A DNA stretch of 64,000 nucleotides from Acanthaster planci (Eukaryota; Echinodermata; Asteroidea; Valvatida; Acanthasteridae): positions 3,661,819 through 3,725,818 of the forward strand of contig NW_019091404.1 in NCBI RefSeq assembly GCF_001949145.1. Reading direction: 5' to 3'. Below, in pieces: positions 34,885 to 48,700 of this stretch; the stretch's first letter is position 1, and each line of letters opens with the position of its first letter. The notes under the pieces are model-generated. The model did not search any database, was not told where the DNA came from, and worked only from the letters and a program-made list of their open reading frames with translations. Made by a program: the position numbers and the translations under genes.

Positions 34885-37838
34885 CTTCAGGAAAAGAGAA
34901 AGAAATCATTCAAGACTTATCAATGAACAGGGTGGGCCCCACAAACGCAACTCGCAACACTCCCATAATAATTGTCAAAATTATTGTTTTGGCATCAAAG
35001 GAAAACTTTGGAAAGGTTACTCTTGGGTCACTTTTTTGGGGTGTATAATATTATGCACTCTATGGAAACCATTCAGTTATACGAAATTAGTTAAAAGTGC
35101 CTTTTCTTCAGTTCCAAAATTCAGTGTAGTGGTTAACACTTTCTTTGGTAACTTCGTCAACTGTATTTTCTTTTGAAAGACAGAAAAAACGGCGTTTTTC
35201 TGCGACGTTTACACGTGCACTTCATTTGTAAGGAATAAGTTTCATAACCACGGTACATAAAAACAAATGAGATGCAGATACATACGATTCGACCTTGGGA
35301 ATTTCTTATTCCAAATGAATTTGAAATTGCTCGGATCAGGATAAGACCTTAGGGTATTTCCCCTAAATCTAATGGCTTTGCACCTGGCTCTGTGTCACGT
35401 GATATTTCCATAAGCACCTTAAGTGATACTGGACTGCGTTTCGTGGAATGGAAATAAGTTAATTGGTAATATTATAGGAGAGATTAAATTCAAACAACAC
35501 GGTCCTATAAACATGATACGTTTCTCATTTGAGTGAACATGCAGGGAGAATGTAAAATGCATAATTGTGCGCCGTATAAAAACCAATAAACACGTCCTTG
35601 CCTTAATTGTAAACATGTAACCATTTAAAATTAAACACCTTCTTGGAAATAAACGTGTTTGGGTGTTCAGAGAGTATTACCACATGATAAACATGTTTTG
35701 TGTCTTGTTATTAACACCCAAATAAGCCATTGTGTCTAAATCTACCAACAGATCAACACGTATTAGTTTGAAAAATAAACACCACAACGTGTTTAGCTTT
35801 GGATTATTAACACCACAACACGTTCGCAAGGTGTTACCAGGAGGGAGTTCAAAAGGCATTAAAACATTAACACGTGTTTTTAAAGTGCGAGCGTCCTGAA
35901 TCCTCTTCTTTTTCAGAACAAAAGTCAGACGTGCGTTTTTTTTTATTTCAGTTGATCTAATTTAATGAGAGATGTTGCCATCCGTACTGCATCTTCATTA
36001 GCATAAACACACGATAAAACGTAACAAAGCTAATGTGTTTGCCAGTTCATTATCTTTTAATAAAACAGTTTCATTAGTGGGCTTGAGTGTATTCATGCTT
36101 TGCTCACCTGTTTTTACACACAAAGGATCCAGCATCTGAGACATAATGCGCAACTAACGAGTTTGAAGGACGCCCCGCTCAATGTCGATTATTTACCGTG
36201 TAAATACCAATCATTGGGTGCATTAGACATGTATAGAGATGAAGTGTAAGCTTAGGTTGGGGGCAAGAACTAAGATGGATTCGGTATTAACTGGAATGAT
36301 TGTTCAGTGAAATAAACAAATTGTACACGAATGAAAACACAGTTTGTAGACTTAAAATCCATATTTTCTGATTACTTCGAATTCAAACAAAAGAAGCATC
36401 TCAGGAATAGATTTTATGCATGGTTGAACATTTCGTGGTACCATTATCATTAGGACGTACAAAGCTTGGTTAATGGATTAGTCACGGCTGCTGATCCATA
36501 ACTAACATAACTAAATCAGACGAAACATACCGCGCACCATCTATCTGATAAACAGAGCAGTGTCTCTGCTGTATACTGTTCAGCAGGCAAAAGCAAAATT
36601 GTGCTCTTTACGGACACAATTAAGTCTTCTGAAAGACAGCATCCATTCTGAATTTGGAAGCCCCTGTGGAATTTGTGCATTTTAATGAGACAATAAAGTT
36701 TTATACGACAGAGCAGCCATTCTTAATTTGTAAGCGGGTTTTGCAGTTGTACTTCCGCCCATATTGATTGATCAGTGAAAGTACAATTTCCAATTTCCAG
36801 CTCGAGGAAGAATGAAGGAACACGATCTGCTATTGCATTAAAGGTAAAACGACCAGACAAGTGGTGAAACTTTCTTCTGTTAACCCTAACAGGATGTGAT
36901 CCTCTGACGCTCGATGAAATAAGTAAGGAATGTATCATTACTGAATATATTATGGCTGTTGGATAAACGTCATCCATATAAAATAATACACGTAATGTAT
37001 TAAGAGATTCTTATGCCTTTGTTTCACATCATGTTCTACCACTAAATGTTACAGGAAGTCTGCAAATTTAGCTTAATGTCGAATGATAGCGTGGAATGCT
37101 TCAAGGTTAGATAAAATGAAACCGCTACACGTCAAACCACTGACGCTTATTTATATTAACAGTTCAACATTGGGACGGGTTACACTTGCAAGAAAAATGT
37201 TGTTAAAAATTCGATCCAATCCATTTATACCGCTATTTTAAGGCAGATCACTAAATTTGGAACAACAGTGACAGGCCTCGCAAAGGCCACAACAGTTTTA
37301 CCCTGTTACAGTGCAAGGATATAGCGGATCAAATTTCCATTTGGAAATTCAATTAAATTACACTTTGACGCATTATTCGGAAGAACAGCTACATGTATAA
37401 GGCACCACATTGCTCGTGATAGCTACACTTCGGAACAACGTGAAGCTAATACTAAACTAGGAAGACAACTACTGCTGAATGCTGAACCCGGACACAAGCT
37501 TTTACTTTATCATGAAGAATATTCAAGGCTGCATGGAAACTAAACAAAACTAATCCATTATTTTGCTTGGGTCATTGTTTTTCAGCCAAGACTCATTGTC
37601 TCACCTAATCACAATTTTACTTGAACCATTGCCCTTTTAGAATATACTTGCAATCTTCCACATCATGAATAAGCCGTGACTTCACTCCGTGTAACTACTG
37701 CCAATTCTTTGGATGAGGTGTTAAATCCACCTACCTGAGGATGCAAGCCGCAGATGGCTTCCAATGACAGACAGCCACAAGAACCAATGCATCGTCATCG
37801 TCATCATCATTACCACTGTCGTTCCCTTCCTCTCTAAC
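34885..37838. other. Proposed first intron of the mucin-like gene
   Basis: No coding exon was recognised. It contains the degenerate repeat at 35575-35885. A minus-strand open frame at 36723-36977 shows no domain and no clear splice sites. A TCA/TCG microsatellite sits at about 37790-37812. Confidence 0.4.
35575..35885 (-). repeat. Degenerate ~30-bp repeat array with AACACGTGTT-type units
   Basis: Read on the minus strand the segment repeats variants of AACACGTGTT and GGTGTTAATAA at roughly 25-40-bp spacing, about seven times (for example near 35865, 35820, 35790, 35755, 35725, 35700 and 35650). The copies are too diverged to be a recent minisatellite. It may be an old dispersed element with internal repeats. 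Confidence 0.5.
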
Positions 37839-37986
37839 CGGGTTCTGCTCTCATCATCCACCGTGAGCTAATGACACATTCTACCGTCTGCTGCAGTGAT
37901 TTATACGACTGTTGAGTGTTGCATGGGAGTAAGACGCTAGCTGCGCAGACTATCGCCAATGATGTAGTGTATGCAGGGTAACGCAT
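37839..37986 (-). CDS. Candidate signal-peptide exon of the mucin-like membrane protein
   Basis: From ATG 37986 the frame encodes a short start and a hydrophobic core (TTSLAIVCAASVLLPC), typical of a signal peptide, and continues for 49 codons. A GTTAGA donor after position 37839 leaves one base, exactly the phase required by the acceptor at 34884. Joined this way the protein would be 474 aa. The donor is not optimal and an in-frame stop follows at once, so other first exons remain possible. Confidence 0.35.
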
Positions 37987-40900
37987 TAAAGCAGCGACGG
38001 GTGATATAATGGAGCAGCTTATACTGAAATGCCAAAAGAGGGAAAGCATGAAAACCAACAAGGAGGTAGTGACAAAGAATACACAGCATTGGAGGTTTTC
38101 AGAAACAATGACAAAGATGAGATTATACTGAAACTTGGCCACAGTGTGATAGCAGTCTGCAGAAATATTCATCAGAGCTTAAAGTGCTTTGGGGGAAACA
38201 GTTGTTACTTTACTGGTAGGCAGTTAATAAACTTAAAACAAACGCTATCTAATCGACTACACCTGAAAGAAATAAGATTGAGTAACATATGAAAAACATA
38301 ATAAATCTCAGTGGAAAATTACAAAGAAGGGGAGGGGGACTGAAGCAACTGCAGTACCCTCACTTTCACAACATTTCTTCGTTATCTTCCTCTTTTCCAG
38401 GACAGCTTAACTTAAGGATACTTACACGGCCTTGAATTATTAAAAATTTATGGGGAGGGTTGCTGAAATGCAACCAATGTCCTTATTAATTGACGAATGA
38501 ACCTGTGATGTTCGTTGCTGATGAATTATTCAAACATTCATGTAGCTTTGGTGTCTGAAATCACCCTTTTGAATTATTTGTGATCCTCATGAATATAGCA
38601 AGTATCATTACTGTTAATGGTGTCGCTTTACTCCACTCGGGAATAATTTGACTCCTTACCCCGCTGAGAAAGGTGTAATGAGGGTCTTGAGGGAATATCC
38701 AGTCGTTTATGATGTATAGGGCCTGTGAAACTACTGCTAATTAAAATTTCCATTTGGGGATTAAAGAGAAACAATTCATCCACTTCAACATAATAATGAG
38801 GAATATTTAACGTAAAGTGCAGCACTTGTTCATTTTAAGTCGAAGTCCTTGTGCCGAAAGGATACACTCACAGATAAGATACTTATCTGCTCTACGTATC
38901 CATTTGAGGGCACTATAACGTAAATGCAATACGTGTAACACTAACAGTTAACGTGTATTGGCAGTGTAGTTTTAGGGGCACAATTTCTTTCATAAGTGCA
39001 TCTTCCAAAAACTCAGAAATACCTGTGCCCATCCACTATCCGAATTTCAATTTATGCCTGTATGATCACTACAACGAAGAAAGAAGAAAGAAATACAGAG
39101 TACCGGTATCTCAGTCTTGCCGTAAGACGAGATCAAATCACGACAAGCAAGTTCATAAATATCACCAGACGACATTTCAGCGTAACATTTCTATACGTTG
39201 AACTGCTGATCGTTGGACCCATTAGTTTATTGAATTGTAGAGATGCACAACGAATTCAATCAAATGCTTGGATGGCATTCCATTCCAAGTTTTAAGTACA
39301 CTTAGGAGATCCCAAGGACTACAGAGATTGATTTTGTCGGCACTTTCGAGATGCATTTCCATGAGCGGACCTAGACAGTCGAAACTGATCTGCGATCACA
39401 TTCGGTGATTATGATCATAACAACAATAGGACTGCTAAATGCCTTCAAGTGGTTTCCATGGAAACTGTCGTTTATCGGATACCGGTACAATACCCCAGGG
39501 GTTTTAACCAAATATGATGAAAGACTTTGGATGACATTTGGTGGTCTCAGAGTAAAGCTCATCCAGTCATAAACACCCTTATCGGATTGACGTCCTTCAG
39601 CTTATATTTTTACTTGGTTCCTTTTTTTACTGGTAGACGCTAACACTTATCCAATACAAAAGGTTTAGTTAAATTAATCAAATCAAAACCTACCTATCTA
39701 TTTTCAACATGCTGGACATTCAGTGTTAATTCTCTTTGGGATGATGAAGCCTAGGGTCGTAAATCGTACGCAGGTACAGCGTACATTGTATTATCAAATA
39801 CACCACTCCCACTCTCAAAAAAATCAATGCAATATGGCGTCGTACAGTAATGATTATTTCTGCATATCTGGTAGTTTAGTACATTTATATTTTTTCATCA
39901 ATTTGATCATTTTACCAATTTCCCACAAATTTGAAGGGCACTGACTTCTGGCTAAACAGCGGTAAATTGCGTGGCGAATTTAGAATGCAAAATTATCAAC
40001 GACGGCGCTATTCCTCAGCATTTGATTAATTCATGAGATTATTTTACCGTCGACCCAAACTGCCGAGTCCTGACTGGAATACCTGATTACGATCCTGGCT
40101 TATCTGAAGATTTGGAGCCGAAAACTGAGGAGTGCAGCTGGACCAGAATTTGCCTTCTCAAAAGGTCCCTTGGCCAAGAATTCCAATCACTTAGCGAAGT
40201 CGGGGTAGCCTCCTGGGATAATGCAATCAAATTAATGTTTCTTGTGTTCACAATATAGCTTTTACACTGTAAGATTCCAGTGAGAACACAAGCTCTGCGC
40301 AACGCGGAAAGCCGTGGCTAAAAAAAGATGTCTTTTGAATGCAATCTTAACGATGACACTGCAAACTAAACATTTCAAATTAACCATCCTATCTAAACGT
40401 TTATTGAACTAATGCATTAGTCGGCAAAATGATAAAATTTTGAATTTCAATTATTCGCAAAGCAATTAATCAGATGATGCTGTGGTAAAGCAATAGACCC
40501 CTTACAATTGGTACTCGGTAATACATGTAGTTCATGGACAAGAAACCATTAAAAAAGACGTGAAGTGAAATCCCTATATTAAATTATTGTGGTCAATCAC
40601 CTCGAATTCAACATTATTCAATAACACAGACTGTCAATGCAGAATTCTTTTATGAGCACTCAAACAACAAGTTGATTAAAACTACAAGACATCTTTTGTT
40701 GTAATTGAGGATGAAGAACAAATATTGCTTCTGAGAATCGTTACATTTAAACGTCGGGTCCTGTACATTTAACTTTTAAAACAAATATTGTACTGCAATC
40801 TAGCGAGGCAAAGTTATCCACACATTTCATATTATTTGTTCTTTTAAACGCAGTATTTCCGTATTTAAATACTCTCATTGAAACATTTCAAAAAGTTTTT

Positions 40901-42564
40901 TCATAATGTCAACACGTTTCGTTTAGTGAGCAAATTTCTTGACACTTCTTGATACAAATACGTCCAGAATGAACTGATCATTTGATGGGCTCTGTAGAAT
41001 TACTAACATAATTATTAACTTCTAACGTAGTTGGCAATTTTCCCTAAACGTAAACAAAGAAACTCTAATTTCATACATTCAGTTAGTAAACTTGAAGCTT
41101 TTAGATTGAGTACTTTGACACTGCATCTTCATTTGACCTGCGTCTTAAAAAGTACATCTCCTGTCGGGAAACATGTTATTCAATTACTGTTTCGGTTTGC
41201 CTTCAACAGCCCTCCAATTCAAACGCAAATCATTGTCCAGTTTGTGTTTAGACACCTGCTCCCCACCAGCAGGATTATGTGATTCTAGTCTCTGTAAATA
41301 CTGCAAATTGTTTCTTTTGCTTGAGCCACCTGTGCCAAGTTGGGACGCCCTGAACGCACTTGTAGCCGCAGAGGTACCACTCTTCAGTATCCTTTGATGT
41401 CCAATCTGGGGAGCTTTATGCATAAATCGAACTGCCTAATTACAGCTCAAGTGGTGAAGCAGTTGTTTTCTGTCAATTAAAAATGTTTCTCTGATACGAA
41501 TCAAGCAAGCAGTAATATTTTACTTCTACTTAGGCGTCGGAAAATTAGATAAGACAACTTTGATGATTCATTGATTAAGAGCTTCTACCTGTGACAAGAA
41601 AAATTCAGTGAAGTGACCTAAAAGCCCTGTTTTTCCAGAGAAATATAATAAAAAAAAAATGACAGGCAGCTGTAATAATAATGTAAGTCAGATTTGCCCC
41701 GTACGTTACCAATAATTAGGCTCATCCTGAAAATATGCTACTGGGCGTAAACATTTTCAGCATGCAATGAGACTTGGAAACATTTAAACCATTGTTTAAC
41801 ATTAGTGTTTCCCCAACCAATAATATCCGCGAACGTGGAAATGTATTTTTCGTCCCCTCATCTTCCCTGCAAAGGCACAAATGAATGCACAACTCTTGCT
41901 CTTAGCTGATCAGAATTACAGACGCTTCAATCAAAGCGTCAATTTTGACGGCGATGACAGTATTAGCCCGGACGGCGCGTTAGAGGCCTGTAATTGCAGA
42001 GAAATCATTGCTGTTTTTTAAGTTGACTGTAGAAATCCTTGCCTTGCAGCAACGAATATGAGTCGGCTTGGTCTATTAAAATTGACAGGAAGGACTTATT
42101 TTAGGTGAGGTATGCTTCTGGGCGTACTCCAGGGAAAGCAGATATTGAAGACAAAAGTAGAGTACCACAGAAATTATTGGCAAGAAGATAATATTGAAAT
42201 GAAAGAAAGCTGGTTTACAGCCTTGAGCTGCAATAAAACAATCTCATAACGTTCATTCAGAATTCAGAGTGGCCCATATTCCAGGTTTCAGCATTCTGTA
42301 AACTTCCATGGATGAATTCTGCTATGAAAGGAACACAACCCAAACTGTACCGCACGATTAAAAAAGTAAGAATATTTGATCGATCTCATTTATGGCTTTG
42401 TTTTCGTAAACTGTGGTTTGTTTTCAAATTTTGTGTAAAACCTGTGCGACGTGTTTTGAGATTGAGGAAAATGGTGTTGTTGATTTTTCTTTGATTATTA
42501 ACTACAGTGATGTGCGGGAATCTGTTAATATATCGCGTAATTTTTCAAAGGGGTGGCTCTTTCG
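37987..42564. other. Gene-poor stretch, no feature recognised
   Basis: AT-rich sequence without recognisable exons. Open frames stay under about 100 codons and lack domain features or paired splice sites. TACATGTA motifs are rare here, in contrast to the first 5 kb. Confidence 0.5.
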
Positions 42565-42784
42565 GAGGCATAGCCGCCAGCGGCGGCGGCACAATTTTCA
42601 ATTGGGGGTGGGGCAGTTGTTGGACCATTAGGTATCAGTCATTAATAGGTCGATCCGTTGAGCCCTACCCAATTATACGACCTGCAAAAATGTGGGGGGG
42701 GGGAGGGAGGCACCAAGTCGAAAAAATTGGGGGTAGGGGCGCTGGTCCCCTGCTCTCTCCACTTCCGCCGCCAGTGATAGCCTC
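42565..42784. mobile_element. ~220-bp element with GC-rich ~20-bp terminal inverted repeats
   Basis: Left end GAGGCATAGCCGCCAGCGGCGG (42565-42586) faces right end CCGCCGCCAGTGATAGCCTC (to 42784) as imperfect reverse complements. The interior is G-rich (runs at about 42600-42615, 42692-42708 and 42728-42740) and unlike the AT-rich surroundings. Two overlapping plus-strand open frames here are by-products of this composition. hAT-like MITE ends are one possibility; no clear target duplication was established. Confidence 0.5.
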
Positions 42785-45700
42785 ATCTCAATGAAACTTC
42801 ACAGCATGAGAACATTCAACTGAAACGCAATCTCATCGAATTCAAACTGCTTTTGTAACAAAGTCATTCCGTCACTTTTATCTAGTTATGAAGGTAGAAT
42901 TTTATATCAATTCTGAGCAAATATATTAATATCTTTTTGTAACAACTAAATATTTCCAAACAATATATAAGTACTTAACACATCATCTACTGGTTATTGT
43001 CAAACCTTAATAGAAAAACCAATGCACTGGTAGTTTTTGTTTTGTGCTAAGTTCTCATTACAATATTACGTAGGCTAATTAGCATTTCCCAATCAGCTCA
43101 GTTCGTGCAAAGATTGAGTCCTGATTTGGATTAGTTTCGTTCGACTGATGACAAGAGGAATTTAAGGTCAGGAACAAGGAAAGGTAAAATTGAATTAGAA
43201 GGAACTTCGGTTTGTTTACGGTGGTTGAGTATTCCGTCACACCACAGAAGCGCGCGAAGGCGACACTAGAGAGGGGGCTTGCGGCTCGTTCGCTGGCCAA
43301 TTTCCTCTCCGTATGCGCTGCTGCAGTAGCCCACGGGCTTAACCTGCAATAGGAAGAGGGACTTGCGACGGGTACGTCGTATATTGGACTTGATTGATCC
43401 AATTTGGCATATATTTTCGGGACATTTGTCCACCATTACGATCCTACCGTCATTCAATTATGGCAGCAAACAGAAGGGTGATTGGCGCTAGAGGCTGTGA
43501 CGTAATAACGTTTACGGTTTGCAATTGCGTAGGTACCAACGAGACTCAGAGCAAAGAAAGTCAAATAGGTTTTTCTGTGAAGAAATGTATTATTTCATAT
43601 TAAACATCCCAAATACTTTTAGATCCTCTATGACTTGAAGAGTAACATAATTTGAACCTGAATTATAAACAACGATTAACTTAATTACGCAAGGAAAGAC
43701 AAGCAATGTCAACAAATTCACACTGCTTTTAAGAAAAAAATGTAATGCGTATAGCCGCAATGATAACATCTTGAGATTCGGTGAAAATGACTCGACAGTC
43801 AAGTGACTGAACCATTCCCTGGAATTAAAGTAGTTTGACATGAGTCATATACTAAAAATTAAGGGAGAAAACCTATAAGTACATGCAGTTGAATAAAATT
43901 CGTTTTACCGAGTTACATGTTTCTCCTCTTCGTGTGAACCACTCTATCATTCTACAGTATCTTCTAGCACATCTTGGTGTTACAATGAAACGCTTCAAGG
44001 GCTTGCCACGACTATTGAATTTCCCAATCAAACCGTCAGCATTAACTACTAAAACAGGCATGACATCCGCATGAAATAACGCCCACTGATTGCTGCTATT
44101 TGTAATAAGCAACCTTTTTACAAATCCTTCGCTAAATTTATGTAGATTCTAAAAAACTATTAAGAAACTCTGATGAGGATTTATCCTGATCACTTTCATT
44201 TAAGACAGTCCTTGTTAAGATTAATAACCTGAAGTAAAATTTTTGTATTTGGCGAAGGTCCACTCCAAGAGCGAAATAAAACTGTATGGCGTACTAGTAT
44301 TTCATCATGTCTCATTGACCATATCACGGCTAAGTGTCAATGAGGGTATATTTTTGCTTCAGAGCTAACCCAACCTGACGTGTTCATACAGTCCTTGGAC
44401 TCTTCAGGCTTAGACAAAATGTTTTCGTGAGAGAAATCTCTCTGGAGAATAGACTTTACTCTAGTCTACTGAACAAAACGACGTAATACACTTATAATTA
44501 CAGTGGTTGGTTTTCTTTGAGCCTTGGTATTTGTATTTTGCGAGGTTCCATGTTTGCGAATTCACATTCATTAAAAAATGATTACATAAAAACTTGAGAT
44601 GAATATTAAACTGTTAAATTACCCTGATGTCAGTCCATACAATCATTAATAAATTTTAATCGCGTAAAATAATACGATGAAGCCTACAGCTTTCAAAACA
44701 CGACGTAACAAAACGACTTTGCTGAAAGATACCAAAATAAATTGAGAAAAATATGTGAACGACTGCTAACAGCAGGACAAAGAACCAAGTATGGATGATT
44801 CACTGACTCAGTAAACTCTGCTGTCGGATGAACCCATCCTCAGGGGTCATCAAGACAGAGGGCGAGAGAAGACCATCGATCAGAGATCGCATCCCAAAAG
44901 AACACCTTATCCTCTGCAAGGCACGCCAGGAGGTTATGCGCATAGTAATGCACATGTGCACAGGCGGAGAGGGAAATTAAAAGAAGAAATTTCAGAAAAC
45001 AAATAGGTGTATTCGAGGAGGGTTGATGTAAACACACGATAGACTGAAGAGCATCGTGTGTGATGGAAACTTGAGATCTGACACGTCTGGTTTGCAGTTT
45101 GAGAAAACATGTGGACCCCACTAGAGACTAATAACAAACAATCCTTATGACAACGGTTGAAGGAAACGGGTGACGAATTCTTAAAACGCACATATTTGGA
45201 TCTGCTGGGAACTGCAGAAAACATGTAAAATTGGCTCTTGTTTGGACAAGCTTCTTTCACTTATTTAACATAATGACGTCATAATTTTGTGTTGTCATCG
45301 CAACTTGCTTTTCATCAATTATCTTTTCTCAACTAAACTACAGCAATTATATGGCGTGTGCACTTTAATATACACGTAATCTTTAGGCTGAATGTTTCAT
45401 GATTTCTGTCTCCACTTGTAAGTTTTAGTGACCGGTTATGACACAGAATTCTCTACCTGATCAAAATGCAGGGTCATACTTGATCAAAGTGTTTTAATGC
45501 TGGAGGAACTGCTCTCATACCAGGCATGCATATGCATTTTCTGTTAGCCTAGGTACCGGGATTTCGATGAGTGTGAAATAGGAAAGGGTGTGGGCGGATA
45601 GACTCAGTGCGTGAGGTGGGACTCTTGTGTCTGTCTTGGATCCATTCGTGTAGTTCAACAGTGTCTACGGCTGTTACTTGTCGAAATATAAGAGATGGAA

Positions 45701-48700
45701 TGCAAACGGCTTTTGCAGCTCAATTGTCTCGGGTTGGTACGGTGATATTTTGAAATACATTAACCTTTACGAGCAAAAAACAGAGACCGGATAAAGAATA
45801 TAATATCAATCTCGACACACGTTGTTTCACCACAGTACTTTTTTCTTTGACATATACAGTTGTACAAAGGGAGCATTTGACAAGATAGAGAAAGATCCCT
45901 GCAATTTTCTTTTGAGGGGATTAGTGACATACCCCCTTTTAACGAAAATGCTCAAAATCGTTCGGACGGTTTACCCTTAAAAACATGATATGGCCGATAA
46001 TTATCTCCGACGGCTACCCTTTCCAATTTCATTATTAAGAGTGCATTTTGGAGCGAACAAAAATTCATTGCATAAAACAACCGTCGTTATAAAAAGACAA
46101 AAAACGTCATGTTGTAGTGGGACTCTGAATTTCACCATGCCACAAGGAGTTCAGCATTCTCAAACAGACTTTTCTTGGGATTTGTAGATGTAATAATTGA
46201 ATTTTGTCGCCTGGGAAATCTTTTGAAAATCGATATGGAACGAAGACACGAGAGACACGAGTAAAGAGACAGCTGGCCAAAGAATGAAGAGATATTGTAT
46301 ACTTTGCTCGCAGAGATTTCGTATAGGCTAATCTTGAAGCTCCATCACAAGACGAAAAGGCAGAAACATGAATTAGACTTCGTAAGTAATGGAATAGACA
46401 ACAATATAATTTAATCTTAAACATTTTTTTAGCTACTTAGGGCGCTATACAAAGGACATTATGCGAGCATGTAGTGTAGGAACTCCACAAGTGACAAATT
46501 AGATTTCCATTAAATTTCCATTTAAATATTTACCAATTTCATGGTACATAAGAAGTAGTCTTTGTAACGACTTGCGTAATACACCTTTACAGACTTATAA
46601 TGAAAAAAGGACCCAATTTCAAAAGAAACATCTTATAACCCCTGAGACGTAAAGTCATGATTATCACAAGGTGATAAAAATGTTTATTTATCTAGCATAA
46701 AATAGTTTCATATTAATTAAGGTTTCATAGCACAAGTCCTCCATATTTGTGCATGGTTGGATTCATACGGTACCCCACTTTCCGGAAACCGTTCGATGCT
46801 ATTGATTGCCTAGGTCCCACTTAGCTGCAACTGTACACGGCCAAACCAACCACTCGTCTTTATGTCGGTGGCACCTTGCTTGCTTTAACCTGCAAACTTT
46901 TTAGATAACCCGTTTTACTGGTGCATTGCCAGTCAGTAGCGGGTGGTGTTTTGAACGCAGAAGAAGATCGTATAGTAACACTTCAGACTGCGCTATCATT
47001 TTAACATTTAGACAATGACGGATCTTTTCGCGTTTCAGTTATGCACAGGATCGCAACATAGAAACCATTCATGCAATGTCTATACGTCCAAGAAAAAGTG
47101 CAAGTGTATGCGTGTTTATTGATCCTTCCCGAACATTACTTTACACTGTTACACATTTTTAATTAAACCTTACAAAAAATTACTATACTGATAGGGGTGG
47201 ATTATCTTCAGAATGATAACAAGGTATATAAAAACGCTGACGCCAAACAATTTTTACGCGCAAGGATAACTTACACTTTAATGTGAATTTTCACTGTTGA
47301 TGCTTTACATTTGCGAAGAAACAACAATGGTTTTCTAGGAAGGAATTCAAGATGAGATAGTGTTCCTCCATTGTAGTATGCTGTATTACAGGATTTACGA
47401 CGTGCTCAGTTGTGTATGTCTTGACGGTTGCACGGATGAGATGATCGGATTTAGACCACAATATTCACAGAAACGAAAAACATATAGCCCCTTCTTTGGT
47501 TGCCAGACTATTCAATATCTTTCTTATAACCATGGGGCGCACAATGAATCTTCAACACACGTTTGTTGGTATGTGGAACCACCAGGAACCTTTAAAAACA
47601 AAGATCTTAGTTTCGATTCAATTGATTCTCATTTGCCTCTCTGAGTGATCTAAAGGCTCAACGGGACACGAACTTATCACATTTCTGCCTCTCGGCAAAC
47701 CTGATGGAGCCAGAAATGGCTACGTACAGCCGCAAACCTGTAGGCGGGAAAAACAAGCCAAAATTTCGATCGAAGAGAAGGGAACAAATCCACGCACTCG
47801 GCATTCATCATCAAAGAATATTTCTCTAACCTAGTGACGGTTCATCCGTGTGTGCTATCCTTGTGACAAATAAATTACAGCGAGGATCGTTCTATGTATG
47901 GTAAAAAATATCTGGACCAGTTTATTGACCCATAGCCTAGTACGACTACGCAGGTCACCATTACTGCGTAGGAAAATATCACAGGTTGATGAATCATCAC
48001 AGAGATTACAAGTTTCATTTTAAGCAATGACAGGGAATTAGTTTTATTTAATTTGCACAGCATGGTAGTTTATGTAGACAGCTGAAAAAAATTCAGATAT
48101 GGAGAAAATATTCCTGGTTTGGAAGTGACAAATAAATCTTAGGTCTACGGGAAATCTGAGAGCAAATGCACATTCGCCAAATCCTGATTTAGCTAGAACA
48201 AAACAGCTCAAGGTGAGAAATGCACATCATTATATCGTATGATACAGAATGCTGAGAAAAAAAACGCTGGCAAACGAGACGACTTCACACACCAAGGAAG
48301 CAGGAACACGCAGGCAAACAATCGATCGTACACGTTGCACCTATCTCCAGGAGTATTTCCTTCTTCCCTGAAAAGTGACGGTCAAGGATTTTGGTTAGGC
48401 TCTTGTGGTGTAATTGACGTCGAATATATATACCATATATTACCATCTCTAGATCATGTTCTTTTTTCGTACTGGGATATAAGCAAAAAGGGAGAAAAAG
48501 ATCCAAATTGTCCATGCAAGAGAATACATAATTGCAGTCACTTCAGTAAAAGGCAAGATAATATATACGGGCAGCAGTCATCGTTTATAAAAGCAAGCAC
48601 TGGCAACATATACGTAAGAAAAAGAGAACCAGAGAATGCCACTCCGCTCAGAAGTTCCCATTTAGACCTAAAGAGTAAACAGTTCAATCGACCATCAGCA

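Noticed and set aside
44840-45260. Two overlapping minus-strand frames of 93 and 108 codons
   Set aside because: No domain, implausible hydrophobic/Cys pattern and no supporting splice sites.
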